64,000 nucleotides of DNA from Ctenosaura bakeri (Eukaryota; Chordata; Lepidosauria; Squamata; Iguanidae), in contig CAOLHI010000963.1 of NCBI GenBank assembly GCA_948474755.1, positions 186,001 through 250,000 on the forward strand, read 5' to 3'. The notes under the pieces were generated by a model, which saw only the letters and a program-made list of their open reading frames with translations, was not told where the DNA came from and did not search any database. A program made the translations under genes and the position numbers. Each line of letters opens with the position of its first letter. Positions within the stretch are counted from its first letter, which is position 1. Of this stretch, positions 1-11,875 are shown piece after piece.

Positions 1-1251
1 AATGTGGTGAGGGGAAATATAAAATTCAAAAGCCCACTACAGATGGAGTGACAAAACACGACAGAAGACAGTGCTTTATTTTAAAGGCTATCCAGGACAA
101 CTCAAGTTTACAGATAAAGAAGGGAGATCAAGGGCCTTGAAACTGTTTATCAACCATCAGTATGTGGATAACAAACCAAACATTCAAAACAAGCCACCTG
201 GTTATAGCTGTTTCCGACTATCGTGCAATTTTCTGTATTTCTATTTAAACCATCATCATATTTTTCTAAATGTGTTTCTATATATCATGAGCTATTATGT
301 GCACATTTTATGCAAATCTGTGCCTTCTGTTGTATTTCTGATAATGTGGAAAAAGAGAGAAATTATTTGGCCATTTTTTGTTTTGTTCAGTTCTCATTTT
401 TCTAGCCTTGAATCCATTTTCTCTTCTTTCTGCATCAGTTTCCTTTTTTTGAAAAAAAAAAAGCTGGCATGAAAGTATGTACACATCTGTGTACATTTCT
501 CCTAATCTGTAGACCTATGTAGCAAGCAATTTCACCTACTGTAGACATTTCTGCAAGCAATCTTGTTTTATGTATTGTGTTTTCACCATTATTTTCACTT
601 AGATGCAATTTGTACACACTTTTTTCAGTTATACGCATCCTTGTATGCATTTTTTGAAAGAAGAATTATATTACCAAAATTGGTAAAGGTTTGATTGCAT
701 CTTGGTTTGCATATTTGTTTGTGAAATGTGAATTAGGTAAATTGGCATAAAAATGCAAACTGAATTTCTCCCTTATATTTATGTACATACTAACCTGTGC
801 AATTAATAGAAGATTCTTTTGTTTAGTTTGTGTTCTCTAAAATTGTTTTGTGAACTCTAAATGAGGTTGTAAATCACTCTCTAAACGATATCACTACAAT
901 TATTCACCAGTATCATTTTCCATAAAAAAAAATGTACCAGGGTTTTCTTTTCTGTTGTTGTATGGAGGAGTTTTGTTGTTGTGTGGAGACAAATGGATAA
1001 GTTTTATATAACTGAATACTCCTCCACATTAAAAAAAATTCTCACATATTAAAGAAAACAAAACAAGTATGCAAGACTGTTTTTTGAACAGAACCGCATC
1101 TAACCATGCAATCTCCACTCCACCTCAATCACTGGCTGAATGGACCTCCATCTCTCAGCATGCCTGCTATCATGATAAGGTTGGTTTGGGAGGATATTTA
1201 CATTTGTGGTAACAGGGCTGCAATCATGACTATGTTGAGAACCGACACTAG
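1..1251. other. No recognisable gene or repeat
   Basis: AT-rich sequence with short chance open frames that carry no domain I recognise. There are A and T runs near 450-465 and 930. I see no splice, promoter or RNA-gene structure. Confidence 0.5.
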
Positions 1252-1453
1252 GGCCATTTCCGCACTACACTGTCATAGTGCTATTATTCCACTTTCAACA
1301 TCCTGTGGAATCCTGGGGTTTGCAGTTTAGGGAGGGGCATTTAGAATTCTCAGCCAGGGAGCTCTTTGGCCTCAGCAAACGACAAACCCCAGAATTCCAC
1401 AGGGTGTTGAAAGTGGAGTAACAGCACTGTAACAGTGTAGGGTGGAAATGGCC
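1252..1453. mobile_element. Palindromic Harbinger-like MITE, copy 1
   Basis: The element starts GGCCATTTCCGCACTACACT and ends with the complementary block TAGGGTGGAAATGGCC, so the whole unit of about 200 bp folds back on itself. The inner arms share CTATTATTCCACTTTCAACA and its complement. At least eight relatives occur in the window. The GGCC termini and the TTA target duplications of two sister copies (at 20792 and 42839) fit the PIF/Harbinger superfamily. There is no coding capacity. The flanking triplets of this copy do not match. Confidence 0.85.
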
Positions 1454-2524
1454 TTCGATCTATAACTCTGGTTATGAATTTGTAACTGCAATACAGAATG
1501 ACAATTAACTCTTCCAACTCTTCTTCCTCCTCCTCCTCCAAAAAAAAAAAAAAGAGGTAAAAAGGTAGATCAGAATAAGTCTTTGTAAACATTCATTTAT
1601 ATGTGTATACAGGAAGCCCCCCACCTTTTGATGCCCCATTATCAGACTATTTGCTCTTTTGACGCTTCCAGATTGAGAACAAGTTCCATTAATTCAGCAG
1701 GGGTTCCACTTTCTCATCATCATTTTTCTTACCTATCAGGGCTTGCTTGGAACTTCACATGTGTGCACACTGCTTGCAAAGTGAGCTGAGACGGGGAAAG
1801 GTGCTAAGCTGGCTGAGAGACTTTGCAATTAGCGGGCGGGCAGGCAGACAGTCCCAAGTGAGCCTCCATAAATCCTTAATGCTCCCTACAGAATAGTACA
1901 TGAGTTCCACTTTTCAATCAATTCCGTTTTCTAACCGTGCTCCAGCCCATAACCTGTCAGATAATTGGGGAAGCCTGTACGCATATTTAGAAATAACTTA
2001 AATGGAAATTGAAATGGTGATCTGTGTACCTAGTGCTTAGTTTGCTGTCCAGGTGCTACCATTGGATGGGCATATTCTGGCTCCTTTACTCTCTGCTTAT
2101 AATTCTTTATCTTTAAATCAGAACTGGGCTGGGCAGCACTTTAAACAGACAACAGCTTGAAACAGGACAGTTTTGCGTACAGAGAACTTGCTGTTGTTTG
2201 CCATCAAATTGACTTTGACATGGTGATTAGTGGTGTCATGCAGCTGGTTCACACTGATTCGCCACAACTGGTTATTAAAATTGTTAAAGTGATGGAAGCT
2301 GGGGAGGTTATAAAGGGAGCCAGGAATACTGAAGAGGAGGAGGAGGAGAAAGAGATCAGAGTGGATGAGAAGGATGGAGAAGTGAGAAGGTCAGATGAAG
2401 AGAAGGTTTGGGTCCTCTGGAGCCGTGAGGACAGAAACCAGATGTTAAATATTTCAAATGACACCACTGATGTTGACCCTACGATTGAGAGACATCCAGG
2501 AATTCCAATCATCAACTGTCCTCC
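1454..2524. other. No gene seen; simple purine/pyrimidine runs
   Basis: This stretch holds a CTCCTC run followed by an A-run (1523-1553) and a GAGGAG run (2333-2350). The 131-residue open frame at 2157-2552 is acidic because of that run and has no family signature. Confidence 0.5.
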
Positions 2525-2910
2525 TGAGATCTTGCAAACTCAGAGTAGCTAGGGCTTCCTTGATTGAATCAATCCACCTGTAGTGTAGTCTCCTTCTTTT
2601 CCTACTTCCTTCCATTTCACCTGGCATTATTGCCTTTCCTAATGAGTCACATCATTTCACGACATATCCAAAGTATGGCAGCCTCAGTTTAGTCATCTTC
2701 ATTTCTAGTGAGTTCAGGCTTGATTTGCTCTAAAACCCATTCATTTTTCTTTTTAAGCAGTCCATGGTATCCACAGCACTCTCCTTGAGCACAATATTTC
2801 AAATGAGTTGATTCTTCTCCTATCAGATCTCTTCACTGTCTAGCTTTCACATATAAAGAACTGCACGCAGTAAAATAGAACACATGACCACTCTCAATTT
2901 CCTTTCAAAT
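2525..2910 (-). mobile_element. RTE/BovB-like LINE fragment (RT C-terminal part)
   Basis: Read on the minus strand, the sequence matches the recalled region downstream of the reverse transcriptase in squamate RTE/BovB elements: the part resembling GCESWTLKKAD, then FGHIMRR, then a basic RGRP-type segment ahead of RWID. It is broken by frameshifts and stops and is a decayed 5'- and 3'-truncated piece. A related piece lies at 33311-33553. Assignment rests on recalled protein motifs. Confidence 0.6.
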
Positions 2911-4080
2911 TTTTGTTTATAAGAACGGACTTCTCAATGATTTTTAGCTTGCAATTTCCCTTTCAGTAGTGGTATTCTCATAATCTTGCAAATGATCCAT
3001 ACTCCTAAGGTAATTTTGGTACAGAGGAGAAAAATAAACAAGCAAAAGCTTAGATTGACTCACTTTTACAAGATAAAAGCAATGAAGCAGCAGCAGCCGC
3101 CTGCATGTTCCTGACAGAGATTCATTCTTGGCAGTCTCAATGAGATGCAAGACTGGTTGAGCTCTCTTGTGAGGAGAATGGGGCGACAGGACAGCTGTAA
3201 TGCTTAAGATTCCCTAGCAGAAATCACCTTCTCAACTGAGCCCTTGTTACAATTTCAGAGCTGTAGAGGGCTGACCTGGGGAATTCCTGAGACATTCCTG
3301 AAAGTCACAGGGGGATTCAAGGGGCGGAGGAAAAGCTGTCCAACTGATGCAAAACTGCTTTATTTAGGGGGTGATGTAGCAAGATGAACTTCTAGCACTG
3401 AATTTTTGACCTAACACCTGCTCAAAACTTGTTTGAAAGCTTTGTATGTAACATTTATGTGTGGAGATTTGTTGTTAAAACTTGTTAAAAAGACATTTTT
3501 GCTCATGGACAGAAGTAGCATCTTTTTATTATTTTGTTGCACATTTTAAGGGCTGACTCCGGATGTTGACAACATAAGGCTTGGAGGCTCAGTGCTGATA
3601 AGTCTTTGACTCAGTATCTTGGTATCCCTCAGGTGGAAAATCCCTACCAATCTTATATTGGGCACACTCACAGGGGTCATGAGGAAAGCCAATATCCCCA
3701 GGTGCCTATTGTTGCTTTTTTTAGCCTGTACTAAATGAAAAAGATGGTAGAGCTGTCACTACTTATACAGTATCTCAGCTCAGGGGTCTAAGATCACAGA
3801 GGTAGGGCAACATGATATCATTCAGAATCTCTTTGGATTGAACCATACCAGCTATTCATTAAACAAATAACTTCATTTATGAGCAAAACGCATGGAAAAC
3901 AACAATATCATTGATGCTAATGAATAAGAAAAGTTGTTATAACTACTTAGCATGTTCTGAGCTCTAACATCAACAGCTTAACTATCTTAATTGCTGCAGG
4001 CACAGTGAAACCTAGAATTAGCTATCTTATCCTCCTCCTACCTTCCTGGCAGATCAAAGGTGAGTAGACATATATAGCCT
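2911..4080. other. No recognisable feature
   Basis: Mixed-composition sequence with no convincing open frame, repeat or RNA gene. An MITE-like block begins at about 4085. Confidence 0.45.
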
Positions 4081-4084
4081 TCCA

Positions 4085-4180
4085 GACGCTGTTGGATTAC
4101 TGCCCCCATATTCTCCCACCATTGGCTATGCTGGCTAGGACTGATGGAAGCTGTAGCCCAAAAGCAATGGGAGGGGACCA
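4085..4180. mobile_element. Short palindromic hAT-like MITE remnant
   Basis: The arms 'gctgttggattactgccc' and 'gaagctgtagcccaaaagca' are diverged complements around a centre at 'ggctatgctggctagg'. This is the layout of the common reptile MITE whose ends read roughly 'ttggactacaactccca'. Similar scraps lie at 8735, 44890 and 47891. Confidence 0.5.
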
Positions 4181-4198
4181 GTTTTGTTGTTGACGATG

Positions 4199-4830
4199 GT
4201 GTTTATTCATCATTAGCCCATCTTTTCTCTATTATCAGGAGTTAAGGGGGCATAAGAAAATTAAAACAAGGACAGATGAAAGCACACACAGAGACATAAG
4301 TAAAAACATTAAAAATGTTATAGGTAATTTCCGCACTAGCCTGTTATAGCACTATGATTCCACTTTCAACATCCTATGGAATCCTGGGGTTTGCAGTTTC
4401 GGGAGGGGCCGCAAAGGAATCATGGCGCTATAACAGGCTAGTGTGGAAATGGCCATAGTTAAAATGCAATTAAATTGAATTAAAGCATTTAAAACAAATC
4501 AATTAAAAGAAAGAAGTCAGCAAAAGAAAATGCTGTTAAAATGTCTTGCATGTGATTCCTAAAAGCCTGCAGGAAAAGAAAGGCTTTCACTTGTCAGTGA
4601 AACAAGGAGGTAGCCATACTCCCTAGGGAGCAGTCCCAAAGCTTTAGAACAGCCTTCCAAGAAGGTTCTCTCCTGTGTTCCCAGCAAATGTGACTAGGAA
4701 GGTGGTAGGTCCAAGAGAAGGGCCTCCTCTGAAAACCTTGGAGCATAGGCAGGTTCATACAGGAAGAAATGGTTGTTCAAATAGTCTAGACCCTAGAGTT
4801 GCCCTCTCTTGAGACAAATTGTTAACAAAT
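4199..4830 (-). mobile_element. L2-like LINE 3' remnant interrupted by an MITE
   Basis: The segments 4199-4324 and 4455-4830 resemble the longer copy at 10016-10960. Shared parts include the A-rich 'aattaaaa' tract and the stretch around 'ttctctcctgtgtt' followed by 'caaatgtg'. Orientation is judged minus because complementary L2 3' coding phrases are found in the better copy. The MITE at 4325-4454 sits inside it. The family is uncertain. Confidence 0.4.
4325..4454. mobile_element. Palindromic Harbinger-like MITE, copy 2 (internally shortened)
   Basis: Left arm 'taatttccgcactagcctgt' pairs with right arm 'acaggctagtgtggaaatgg'. At about 130 bp it lacks the central part of the 200-bp family form. 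The repeat 'atag' lies on both sides, just before the left arm and just after the right terminus. Confidence 0.75.
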
Positions 4831-5427
4831 GACATCAAGCAGCTTTCCAAGTAACTCCAAATAAAGATCCCTTGAACTAGACCTGACTAAAGATCTTTAG
4901 AGGTTTGTCTGTCAAACTGTGACAGTAAGCTAGTCTGCATAACAGTATTGGCAATGAGTTGGGATCAGTGTAACTCCTATGCATCACTAGTTTGGCCTTT
5001 TCACTTTTAGGCCTCATGTTGGGCCACCAATTTAGTACCACCTTCTGGGTCAACTTAACTGAATATTGCAAACACAGTCACAATTTAAATTCTAGATACA
5101 ATTTTAGTGTCAGTACAACTAATTAGATAGTAAACTTAATACATCTGCACTTTTCCAAAAGCTCCATCCATCCAGTGGGGTGCTGATCCAAGACTTGAGA
5201 GCAGGACTCCTCTGCCTCTGCTGCTCAGTGGTATTGCAATGTTGGGACAAAACCATAAGCCCATATTCAAGATGAAAAGGGCCTGCTCTTTAGGTTTGGC
5301 AATCACAGCTCCTGTTCAGCTCCAGCTCACCCTTTCTTTCTGAACTTAACTAGTAAGAGCAACCCCTTCCTTAAGGCTTCCCAACGAACTGGAGCAAACC
5401 AATATTTCATAAGGGTTGCACCTGCTC
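4831..5427. other. No recognisable feature
   Basis: No gene, RNA or clear repeat is visible. The chance minus-strand frame at 4877-5071 has no signature. Confidence 0.45.
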
Positions 5428-5441
5428 AGGAAGAGTAGATG
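5428..5441. repeat. Left target-site duplication of the L1-type insert
   Basis: AGGAAGAGTAGATG, identical to 5955-5968. Confidence 0.85.
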
Positions 5442-5954
5442 ACAATGTTATTATACATACTATCACAAGAAGAGTAATTACATATTACTCGTCTTACATA
5501 TTAATTAATCTATGCTTTTATATTAATGAATCTATGCTTTACATGTTGCTTATATGTTATCTATGATACAAAAATTATTGCTTTAACAAATATTAAATTT
5601 CATATAGATTAGAATAAGATTATTTTATATTAGATACTAGACTATTTTATATCTAGGTAGATCTAGATTTGTGATTAATGTAATTATTAAGCAGCAAGAT
5701 TTTTATGTTATTATTATTATTTTTATATTATTACTACTTTAGAGTCAAATACTTGCAGCAGGGGCAGGAACCAACTTTTAGTTATATGTAGTTAGTTAGT
5801 TAGTAGTTAGTTTAGAAGTTTGTTTGCATGTAGTTTATTCTGATTGTAGTAATTTGCTTTTTATAGTTATGGTTTTGTGTGATTGTTTGTCTTACTGTGT
5901 CTATTTTTCTTTTTTTATTATCCAATAAAAGCCATTAAAAACTTCTTCAAAAAA
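5442..5954 (+). mobile_element. 5'-truncated L1-type LINE 3' end with target-site duplication
   Basis: A 513-bp AT-rich non-coding insert ends in CCAATAAAAGCC (polyadenylation signal) and a short A-run. It is flanked by the perfect 14-bp direct repeat AGGAAGAGTAGATG at 5428-5441 and 5955-5968. A target duplication of this length, an A-tail and 5' truncation are hallmarks of L1-type target-primed insertion. The sequence is all 3'-untranslated, so the L1 clade is inferred from the tail and target duplication. Confidence 0.75.
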
Positions 5955-5968
5955 AGGAAGAGTAGATG
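5955..5968. repeat. Right target-site duplication of the L1-type insert
   Basis: AGGAAGAGTAGATG, directly after the A-run of the insert. Confidence 0.85.
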
Positions 5969-6954
5969 GATGGCCAGAAGACAGGCAAGAACAACAGGGT
6001 TCTGCTAACTATAAAAGGCAAATTTAACCTGTTTTTTGGCATTAAAGGTCAACTCTTGATTTTCCAACTTTCTATAATACTAACCTATGAATACTGGATG
6101 AGAATTCTCTCTCTCACTTTTTCTCTCTCTCAATAACACAACAAAGCAACAATAAAAAAAAAAACATTCCCATAGCTTAGTGACACACCTCTGCATAATA
6201 AACCCATAGGTTCAATCCCTGGAATCTCCAATTTAAAACGCCAGGAAACAGGTGAACAGGGCAGCCTTTGCTATACACTATTTGTTACTTTTGTTGTGCT
6301 GTTTTTTTAAGGTTCATGTTTTTAACTGCTTTTTTAAATTATTAACTTCTATATTTTGTGAATTTTTAGTTATGGTTTTTAGGCTATTTTAAGCTGCCTT
6401 GAATCCTAAGCATCTTGATAACAATGTGTTAGTTGGACAAATAGCTTTACATAGTATTATAGTTAGGTTCCCATCTAATGTTTAAAGGACTATGAGAATT
6501 ACATCAAATACTATAAATGAACTCACAGCATGTGGCTAGACATTTTTTAAATAGCCCATCTACCCTGGAGCATTTGCAAGGTCTTCTCTGTCTCTTCTCT
6601 GAAAGGGACTCTACACTTACTATGCCTACTGGTGATGAGTGAATTACCTTCATCCTGATGTGGAAAGTAGACACTAATTACAAGCAATCTTACAAAATTC
6701 TTGGGGGAAAATAGCCTTTTCATCATATTGGTTGCACTATATTAAATTGGCTTGAAATGTCATCTATTTTTAGTTCTTGTCCTGGACACAAATTGCTGCT
6801 CACATGGAGAAAAGCTCACACACATACAAACCAGGAGGGATTTTTAAGTCTATGTGGAATCAGAAAGCAAACACAGAGAAGCACCAATGCCCAAACAAAA
6901 AGAATCCACGTATACAAGCATTTTTCTAACTGAACTCAATAGAGGCATCCTAAG
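5969..6954. other. Mostly featureless; weak LINE/SINE 3'-end similarity at 6281-6460
   Basis: Around 6281-6460 the sequence has the layout 'ttaagctgccttgaatcct' preceded by T-rich sequence, which recalls the 3' end of squamate L2 and its partner SINEs. The match is weak. Nothing else is visible. Confidence 0.3.
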
Positions 6955-7153
6955 GGCCTTTCCGCATTACACTGTTATAGTGCTATTACTCCACTTTCAA
7001 CATCCTGTGGAATTCTGAGGTTTGTAGTTTACTGAGGCCAAAGCGCTCTCTGGCGGAGAATTCTAAATGCTCCTCCCTAAACTGCAAACCCCAAGATTCC
7101 ATAGGATATTGAAAGAGGAATAATAGCACTATAACTGTAGTACGGACATTGCC
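6955..7153. mobile_element. Palindromic Harbinger-like MITE, copy 3
   Basis: It carries the arms of copy 1 ('ttatagtgctattactccac' left, 'aataatagcactataac' right) and the central 'gagaattctaaatgctcctc' block. The right terminus is mutated to CATTGCC. Confidence 0.85.
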
Positions 7154-7394
7154 TCACTCTCCCAGTTTATGATGGACTCAGACTGTACTTATGGGTTCAT
7201 GAAGCAATTCAACTAGATAGCGTTTCCTATCTATTTTTCCTATCTATTTTTTTGGAGAGGTGGGGAGACATTCCCTGCTCCCAAGACCTCATTCCAGATA
7301 ATTAAGGAATTAACAAACCTCCAACATTTCACAGATGAAAATCAGCACACATGTGGCAAGCAGCATCAGAGTGTGGTGAAGATGGCAATAGTCA

Positions 7395-8170
7395 TTAAAG
7401 AGGAAGAAAACACAAGCTGCAAACAAGAGGCTGCAGTACTTTGGTTCTGTCGCAACCCCAGAGACTAATGGATCCAAAAGGATCCCTGAATGCTCTAGGG
7501 GATTTTCCAGCTGCTATAGCTGGTGATTCTTTTGATGCCCTGCTTGATCTGTGGAACAGGGAAATGACTGAGCCAACTGACACAGTTGCTCCCAAGCATT
7601 TTTTACTTGGGTGCAGAGTACAGGCTTCTTGGTTTTCTGAAAAGCTCAAGGCAATGAAATACTTGGAGAAATGACTGAAGAAGGACTGTGATTAAAGACT
7701 CAAGACAAATCTGATCGGGCACAGGTTAAGGCTCTTTTTAGAACCAATTCTGCAGCAGTGAGGGCAGCAAAGAAACAATTGTTTGCTGCCTTTTTTTACA
7801 TCAGCTCAATGTTGTTCAGTGCAGCAATTCCTTGTAGTTAAGTGGCTATTACGTCCTAGATTTCAGACTGCTAAGGAGGAGTGCTCAGAAAAGTGCTCTG
7901 ATGAATTTGCTAAATACTTTTCTCTGAAATTGCTCAGCTTTGTTCTGACTTGAATCTGGAGAGGTAACTGATGTAACACAAAGGAGGTGGAGTAACACAA
8001 AAGGATGCAAGGTAACACAAAAAAGCTGCCAAACAGGAAGCCACATAGGCCTTCCAAGATATTCTGCGTAGAATTGAGAAGCTTGTCTAGAGCCTGATCA
8101 GATAAACTCTTGGGTTGGATAGCTTTCTTTCCTAGAGCTAAGGGTATCACTCAGTCCTTTGAACTTTAAC
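7395..8170 (+). pseudogene. L2 LINE fragment, linker between endonuclease and reverse transcriptase
   Basis: The frame at 7441-7674 carries 'FDALLDLWNRE' and 'DTVAPKHFL'. In lizard L2 polyproteins this pattern (FDxLxxxWNxE, then APK) precedes the reverse transcriptase. Further downstream, broken frames keep the spacing of 'DEFAKYF' (L2: DxFARHF). Several stops and frameshifts are present, so it is dead. The fragment is cut at 8170 by an L1-type insertion and seems to resume for a short distance after 8594. Confidence 0.6.
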
Positions 8171-8584
8171 TTTAGTAGTAGAATAGAGTGCAGATATTGC
8201 AGTAAAATTAAGAATCATAACAAAAGTTGAGCAGGAGGAATAGGAGAAGACAAATATGGCACCCAACGGCCATTACAAATGAAGTCTAAGTATGTTTGGA
8301 GGAAGAACGCTAGGTATGTATTAAGGTTTGTATGTGGAGGGATATGGCAGACTACTATGGTTTATTGTATGTTTAGTTGTTGTTAGTATAGATCACAGAT
8401 GGAGATTCAAGAAGCACTGTTAACACAGGTGGAATATTATTATGTATCGACCGCTGTGACTTTAGGATTATATGTTTTTGTATGAGAGTAGATGAGTAAG
8501 ATTGTATGTTGTTAATGTTGTATGTAAGAAATTATTGTTATATAATAAAATTTATTTTTAATAATAAAAAAAAATAATTAAAAA
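8171..8584 (+). mobile_element. 5'-truncated L1-type LINE 3' end inserted in L2
   Basis: A 414-bp non-coding insert ends in ATATAATAAAATTTATTT and an A-rich tail. The 10-bp direct repeat GAACTTTAAC flanks it at 8161-8170 and 8585-8594. It is the second insertion of this kind in the window (compare 5442-5954) and is younger than the L2 fragment it interrupts. Confidence 0.7.
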
Positions 8585-8734
8585 GAACTTTAACAATTTC
8601 CTGGAGTGTTCCCAGTCAGCTCTGTGTGAACAGCAGTTTGTGGACTTGACATTAATATTAAGCCTAAACTTAAAATTCTGAGTAACAAGGTGATAGCCAT
8701 TCTTCAGTGAACCACAGCAGATCTGAATCGACTA

Positions 8735-8850
8735 TATCATCATAATTATAGCTGGAATTTTTACTTTCTTAAGACTATAGTTTCTAATGACTGGTTATAC
8801 TGGCTGGGAGATTCTAGGAGCTGTAGTCCAAAAAGCACCTTTTTCTAAGC
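8735..8850. mobile_element. hAT-like palindromic MITE scrap
   Basis: It contains 'ggttatactggctgggagat' followed by 'ctaggagctgtagtccaaaa', the half-site of the reptile palindromic MITE also seen at 4085. No intact termini are visible. Confidence 0.4.
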
Positions 8851-9482
8851 TCTGGTCAAGACCACCTAGGGGAATAAGAGCAAAGTGAAGCTGAAAAACT
8901 ATTTTGCCCATATGTAGAAATTTATATTTTCCATTTTGAGTTTGTAAAGAACTAAACTATTATGTTGAAACATAGGGAACACGCAGACTGGAACTTAAAA
9001 CTGGGTAATTACTGATTTTACTGGCATGCCTAAGTGGCAATTGCACTGCGTTTTCTGCAAAAGAAAAAAAAAAAGGTAACATGTAAAAGCCAGAGAAAAG
9101 TGCTGCATTGTCTGTGTGGCTGGTTTACCATGTCTCTCCTGCACATATCACTTGTATGCTCTGGAAAACACTGTTGGATTATCCATGCACCAGGAGCAAG
9201 CATGAAAACTGTGTAACATGTGGCTTATACACAGACTGTATAAGCTCTGTGCAATTTCATTCTACACGGGACTTGAGAGAGAACCATCTAGGCACATCAG
9301 AAATTTGCTTGCTTCTATAATTACCACAGTGATCATTTATTAACAGCCTTTTCATCCAGCTGCAGCAGAGCGATAGGGTGGCCATGTGTCTTAGTTTATA
9401 TAGGACAGTTCTCTGTTTCAAGGGTTGTCCAGTCTATTTCCATCATAAATATAAATAATCATAAAGGGAAAAAAGAAGAGGC
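8851..9482. other. No recognisable feature
   Basis: There is an A-run at 9061-9074. Small open frames at 9034-9320 have no signature. Confidence 0.45.
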
Positions 9483-9690
9483 TTGATGTTGTTGTAGTGT
9501 GCCTTCAAGTCATTTCCAAACTATGGCAATCCTAAAATGAATTTACATGGGGTTTTCTGGGACTGTGTGACACATCTAAGGTCACCCACTGGGTTTCCAA
9601 GGCCAAATGGGGAATCAAACCCTGATCTCCAGGGTTATAGTCCAGTGCCCAAATCATGAAACCACACCTGACATTACTCATCTACAATTC
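9483..9690 (-). mobile_element. tRNA-derived SINE (lizard type), minus strand
   Basis: Read in reverse, the unit runs from a degraded tRNA-like head through 'aaccctggtt'-type box B remains and the 'aaggtcacccactgggtttc' stretch to a 3' end reading like 'gaaatgacttgaaggcacac' and an AAC-repeat tail (seen here as 'tgttgttgtagtgtgccttc'). Seven similar copies lie in the window. Confidence 0.7.
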
Positions 9691-10015
9691 TACCTGGAAA
9701 GTAGATTAAGGGAGGCACACAGGTCCACAACCACAGTCTTCTCAGCTATAGCAAGATATTCTGTTACTAAATAGGTTTAAATTTGTACCCTTGCAGCAAG
9801 GCTACTGCACACACATATTATGCAAACCTGTGTCCTTTTTTGCCTTTAGTGATGCATTCCCAATTTTTTTTTTTTTTGGAAATGTGTACCTGGCTACTCC
9901 TAGGTGGCATAGTAAGGCCTGCAGTATCAGCTTTCCTGAGACACAAGCAGCCATGTGGCTCTCCCCCTTTGAATTGTTACCACTGGATCTGGTAATTATT
10001 TCTTTCTTTGTTTAA
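9691..10015. other. No recognisable feature
   Basis: There is a T-run at 9869-9881. Overlapping chance frames here have no domain. Confidence 0.45.
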
Positions 10016-10960
10016 TTTATATATCATCTTTCTCCTTATGCATCATCCAAGGCAGCTTAAAAGCATTTTAAAAACAGGATACATTTTTTAAAAAAATTAT
10101 ACAATAGTTTTTTTAAAAAAAGTAAATGATGGTTCAGTTAAAAATAGAAGGTCAAAACAATGTAAAACACAATTAAAACATAGTAAAAAAAGTGAAATAA
10201 AAGCACAACTCTGTTAAAACCCTTTCTGCCACATAAATCATAAGCCAAATGCCTCCCTGAATAAAAAGTTCCTTTCCTCCTGGCAAAAGGAAAAGAGAAA
10301 AGGGATCAAGTGAACCTCCTCAGGGACAGAATTCCACAACCTGGGATCAGCTACCAAGAAGATTTTCTCCTGTGTCATAACCAAATGTGCCTATGCTGGT
10401 GGTGGCACCAAAAGATAATCTTTCCCTATAGATTTTAAAACTTGTACAGGTTCCTACAAGGACATATGGACCTAAGCCCTGTAGGGCTTTAAGGTTTGTA
10501 ACCACCACTTTGAATCCTATCCAGGACTGGTAGCCTGTGAAGATATTTCAACAGGAGGGTTATATGTTCCTTGTAACCAGCCCAGTCAGCAGCCTAGCCA
10601 CAGTATTTTGGACTCACTGAAGTCTCTTAACAGTGTCCAAAGTTTCCATTTAGAGTGTGTTAAAATAATCTAACTGGGATCTAATCAAAGCACAGGTTAC
10701 CACAGGTACAGCTGGCACACTAGGTTTAATTGTACAAATGCATTCCTGGCCACTGCTGAAACCTGGGCATTCAGGGTCAAATCAGAGTCCAAGAGTACAT
10801 CCAAGCTGCAAACCTGAGATTTCAAGGGGAATATAACCCATTCAGCTCAGGACGAATGCCTGTCCCCTGATCTGCACTCTGGCTGACCAGGGGCACTTAT
10901 GTCTTGTCTGGATTAACCCTGGTCTTGTCGGGGTTATAATAATCACCACATCATTTTAAA
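10016..10960 (-). mobile_element. L2-like LINE 3' remnant, minus strand
   Basis: The reverse complement shows diverged phrases of the L2 C-terminal region: a 'ttagattattttaacacact' stretch (L2 pattern LDYxNxL), then 'aactttggacactgtt' and 'agtccaaaat' (pattern KLQxVQ). These are followed by 3' sequence shared with 4199-4830. It is very old, with no open frame. Parts of it (10700-10930) do not match L2 as I recall it, so the element may be a related LINE. Confidence 0.4.
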
Positions 10961-11875
10961 AATTAGAATTAGATCCCCCTCATTCTCCTGTTCTACCCCC
11001 ACTCCCTTCTCCTTTTGCATTATGTATTTTAAATCATAAACTCTGAGCAGGAAGAGTTTTGTTTTTAATTTGTACCTAGCACTTGGAAAATTTTAGGTGG
11101 TTCATACACGAAAAAAGAATAATAACAAGAGCGACTATAATACAAAGCAAAGCATCATAATCACCACCACCATCATCATCAATAAATACCTGAGAAGGTA
11201 ATTTACCTTCAGAAGTTCCACAAAATGAACAGGAGAGGTACAAAATCATGCATTACACAACTCTGATTCATTGCAATGGGCCCTGCACCATGCTAGTCAA
11301 TTGTGCTCTAAATGGGTAACTGAAGCACCGAATTCCCTCCTTCATCAATTACGTGTGTCCACAAATTAAATTGAAGGCACTGCCTGCTGTAATTACCAAT
11401 GCTACATTTGTGGCCTCACTACTCATTTAAGGGCATGAAATACAATAGACCCAACACCACCGTTCTGTGCAATATGGAAGATTAGAGTGTTCACTGTAAA
11501 ATCTCCCCTGTGCTTTTGAAATGATGTCTAGCCAGCAACAAGTGAGAGAATAAAAGCACTGAAGTGAGAAGCAAGGCAGGTGAGAAATATGAAAATATCA
11601 TTTTCCTCATGCAATTTTCTTTACTTTCTGGACTAAGTTTCCTAATGGCCTGTTTTTTTCCTCAAGTTGATGTTGAAATTCAGTCATGCATAAAAATATG
11701 CTTCTCTGCTCAAAGAAAAGAGAAAATGTCTGCAATTTTTTAACACAGACACACACACAGACACACAGACACACACGGAAAGAAATATAGTGGATCCAGA
11801 AAACCCTGAGAAACCCTAGGTTCATGAGAGCGGCATTTATTTACCTTACTCATTTTATACATCATTTTTGTCCAA
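10961..11875. other. No gene; short CA-rich microsatellite at 11744-11776
   Basis: The interrupted (CA)n run reads 'acacagacacacacacagac'. No other structure is visible. Confidence 0.5.

Noticed and set aside
2157..2552. 131-residue acidic frame
   Set aside because: Built on a GAG/GAA repeat, with no family signature, and it runs into the edge of an RTE fragment.
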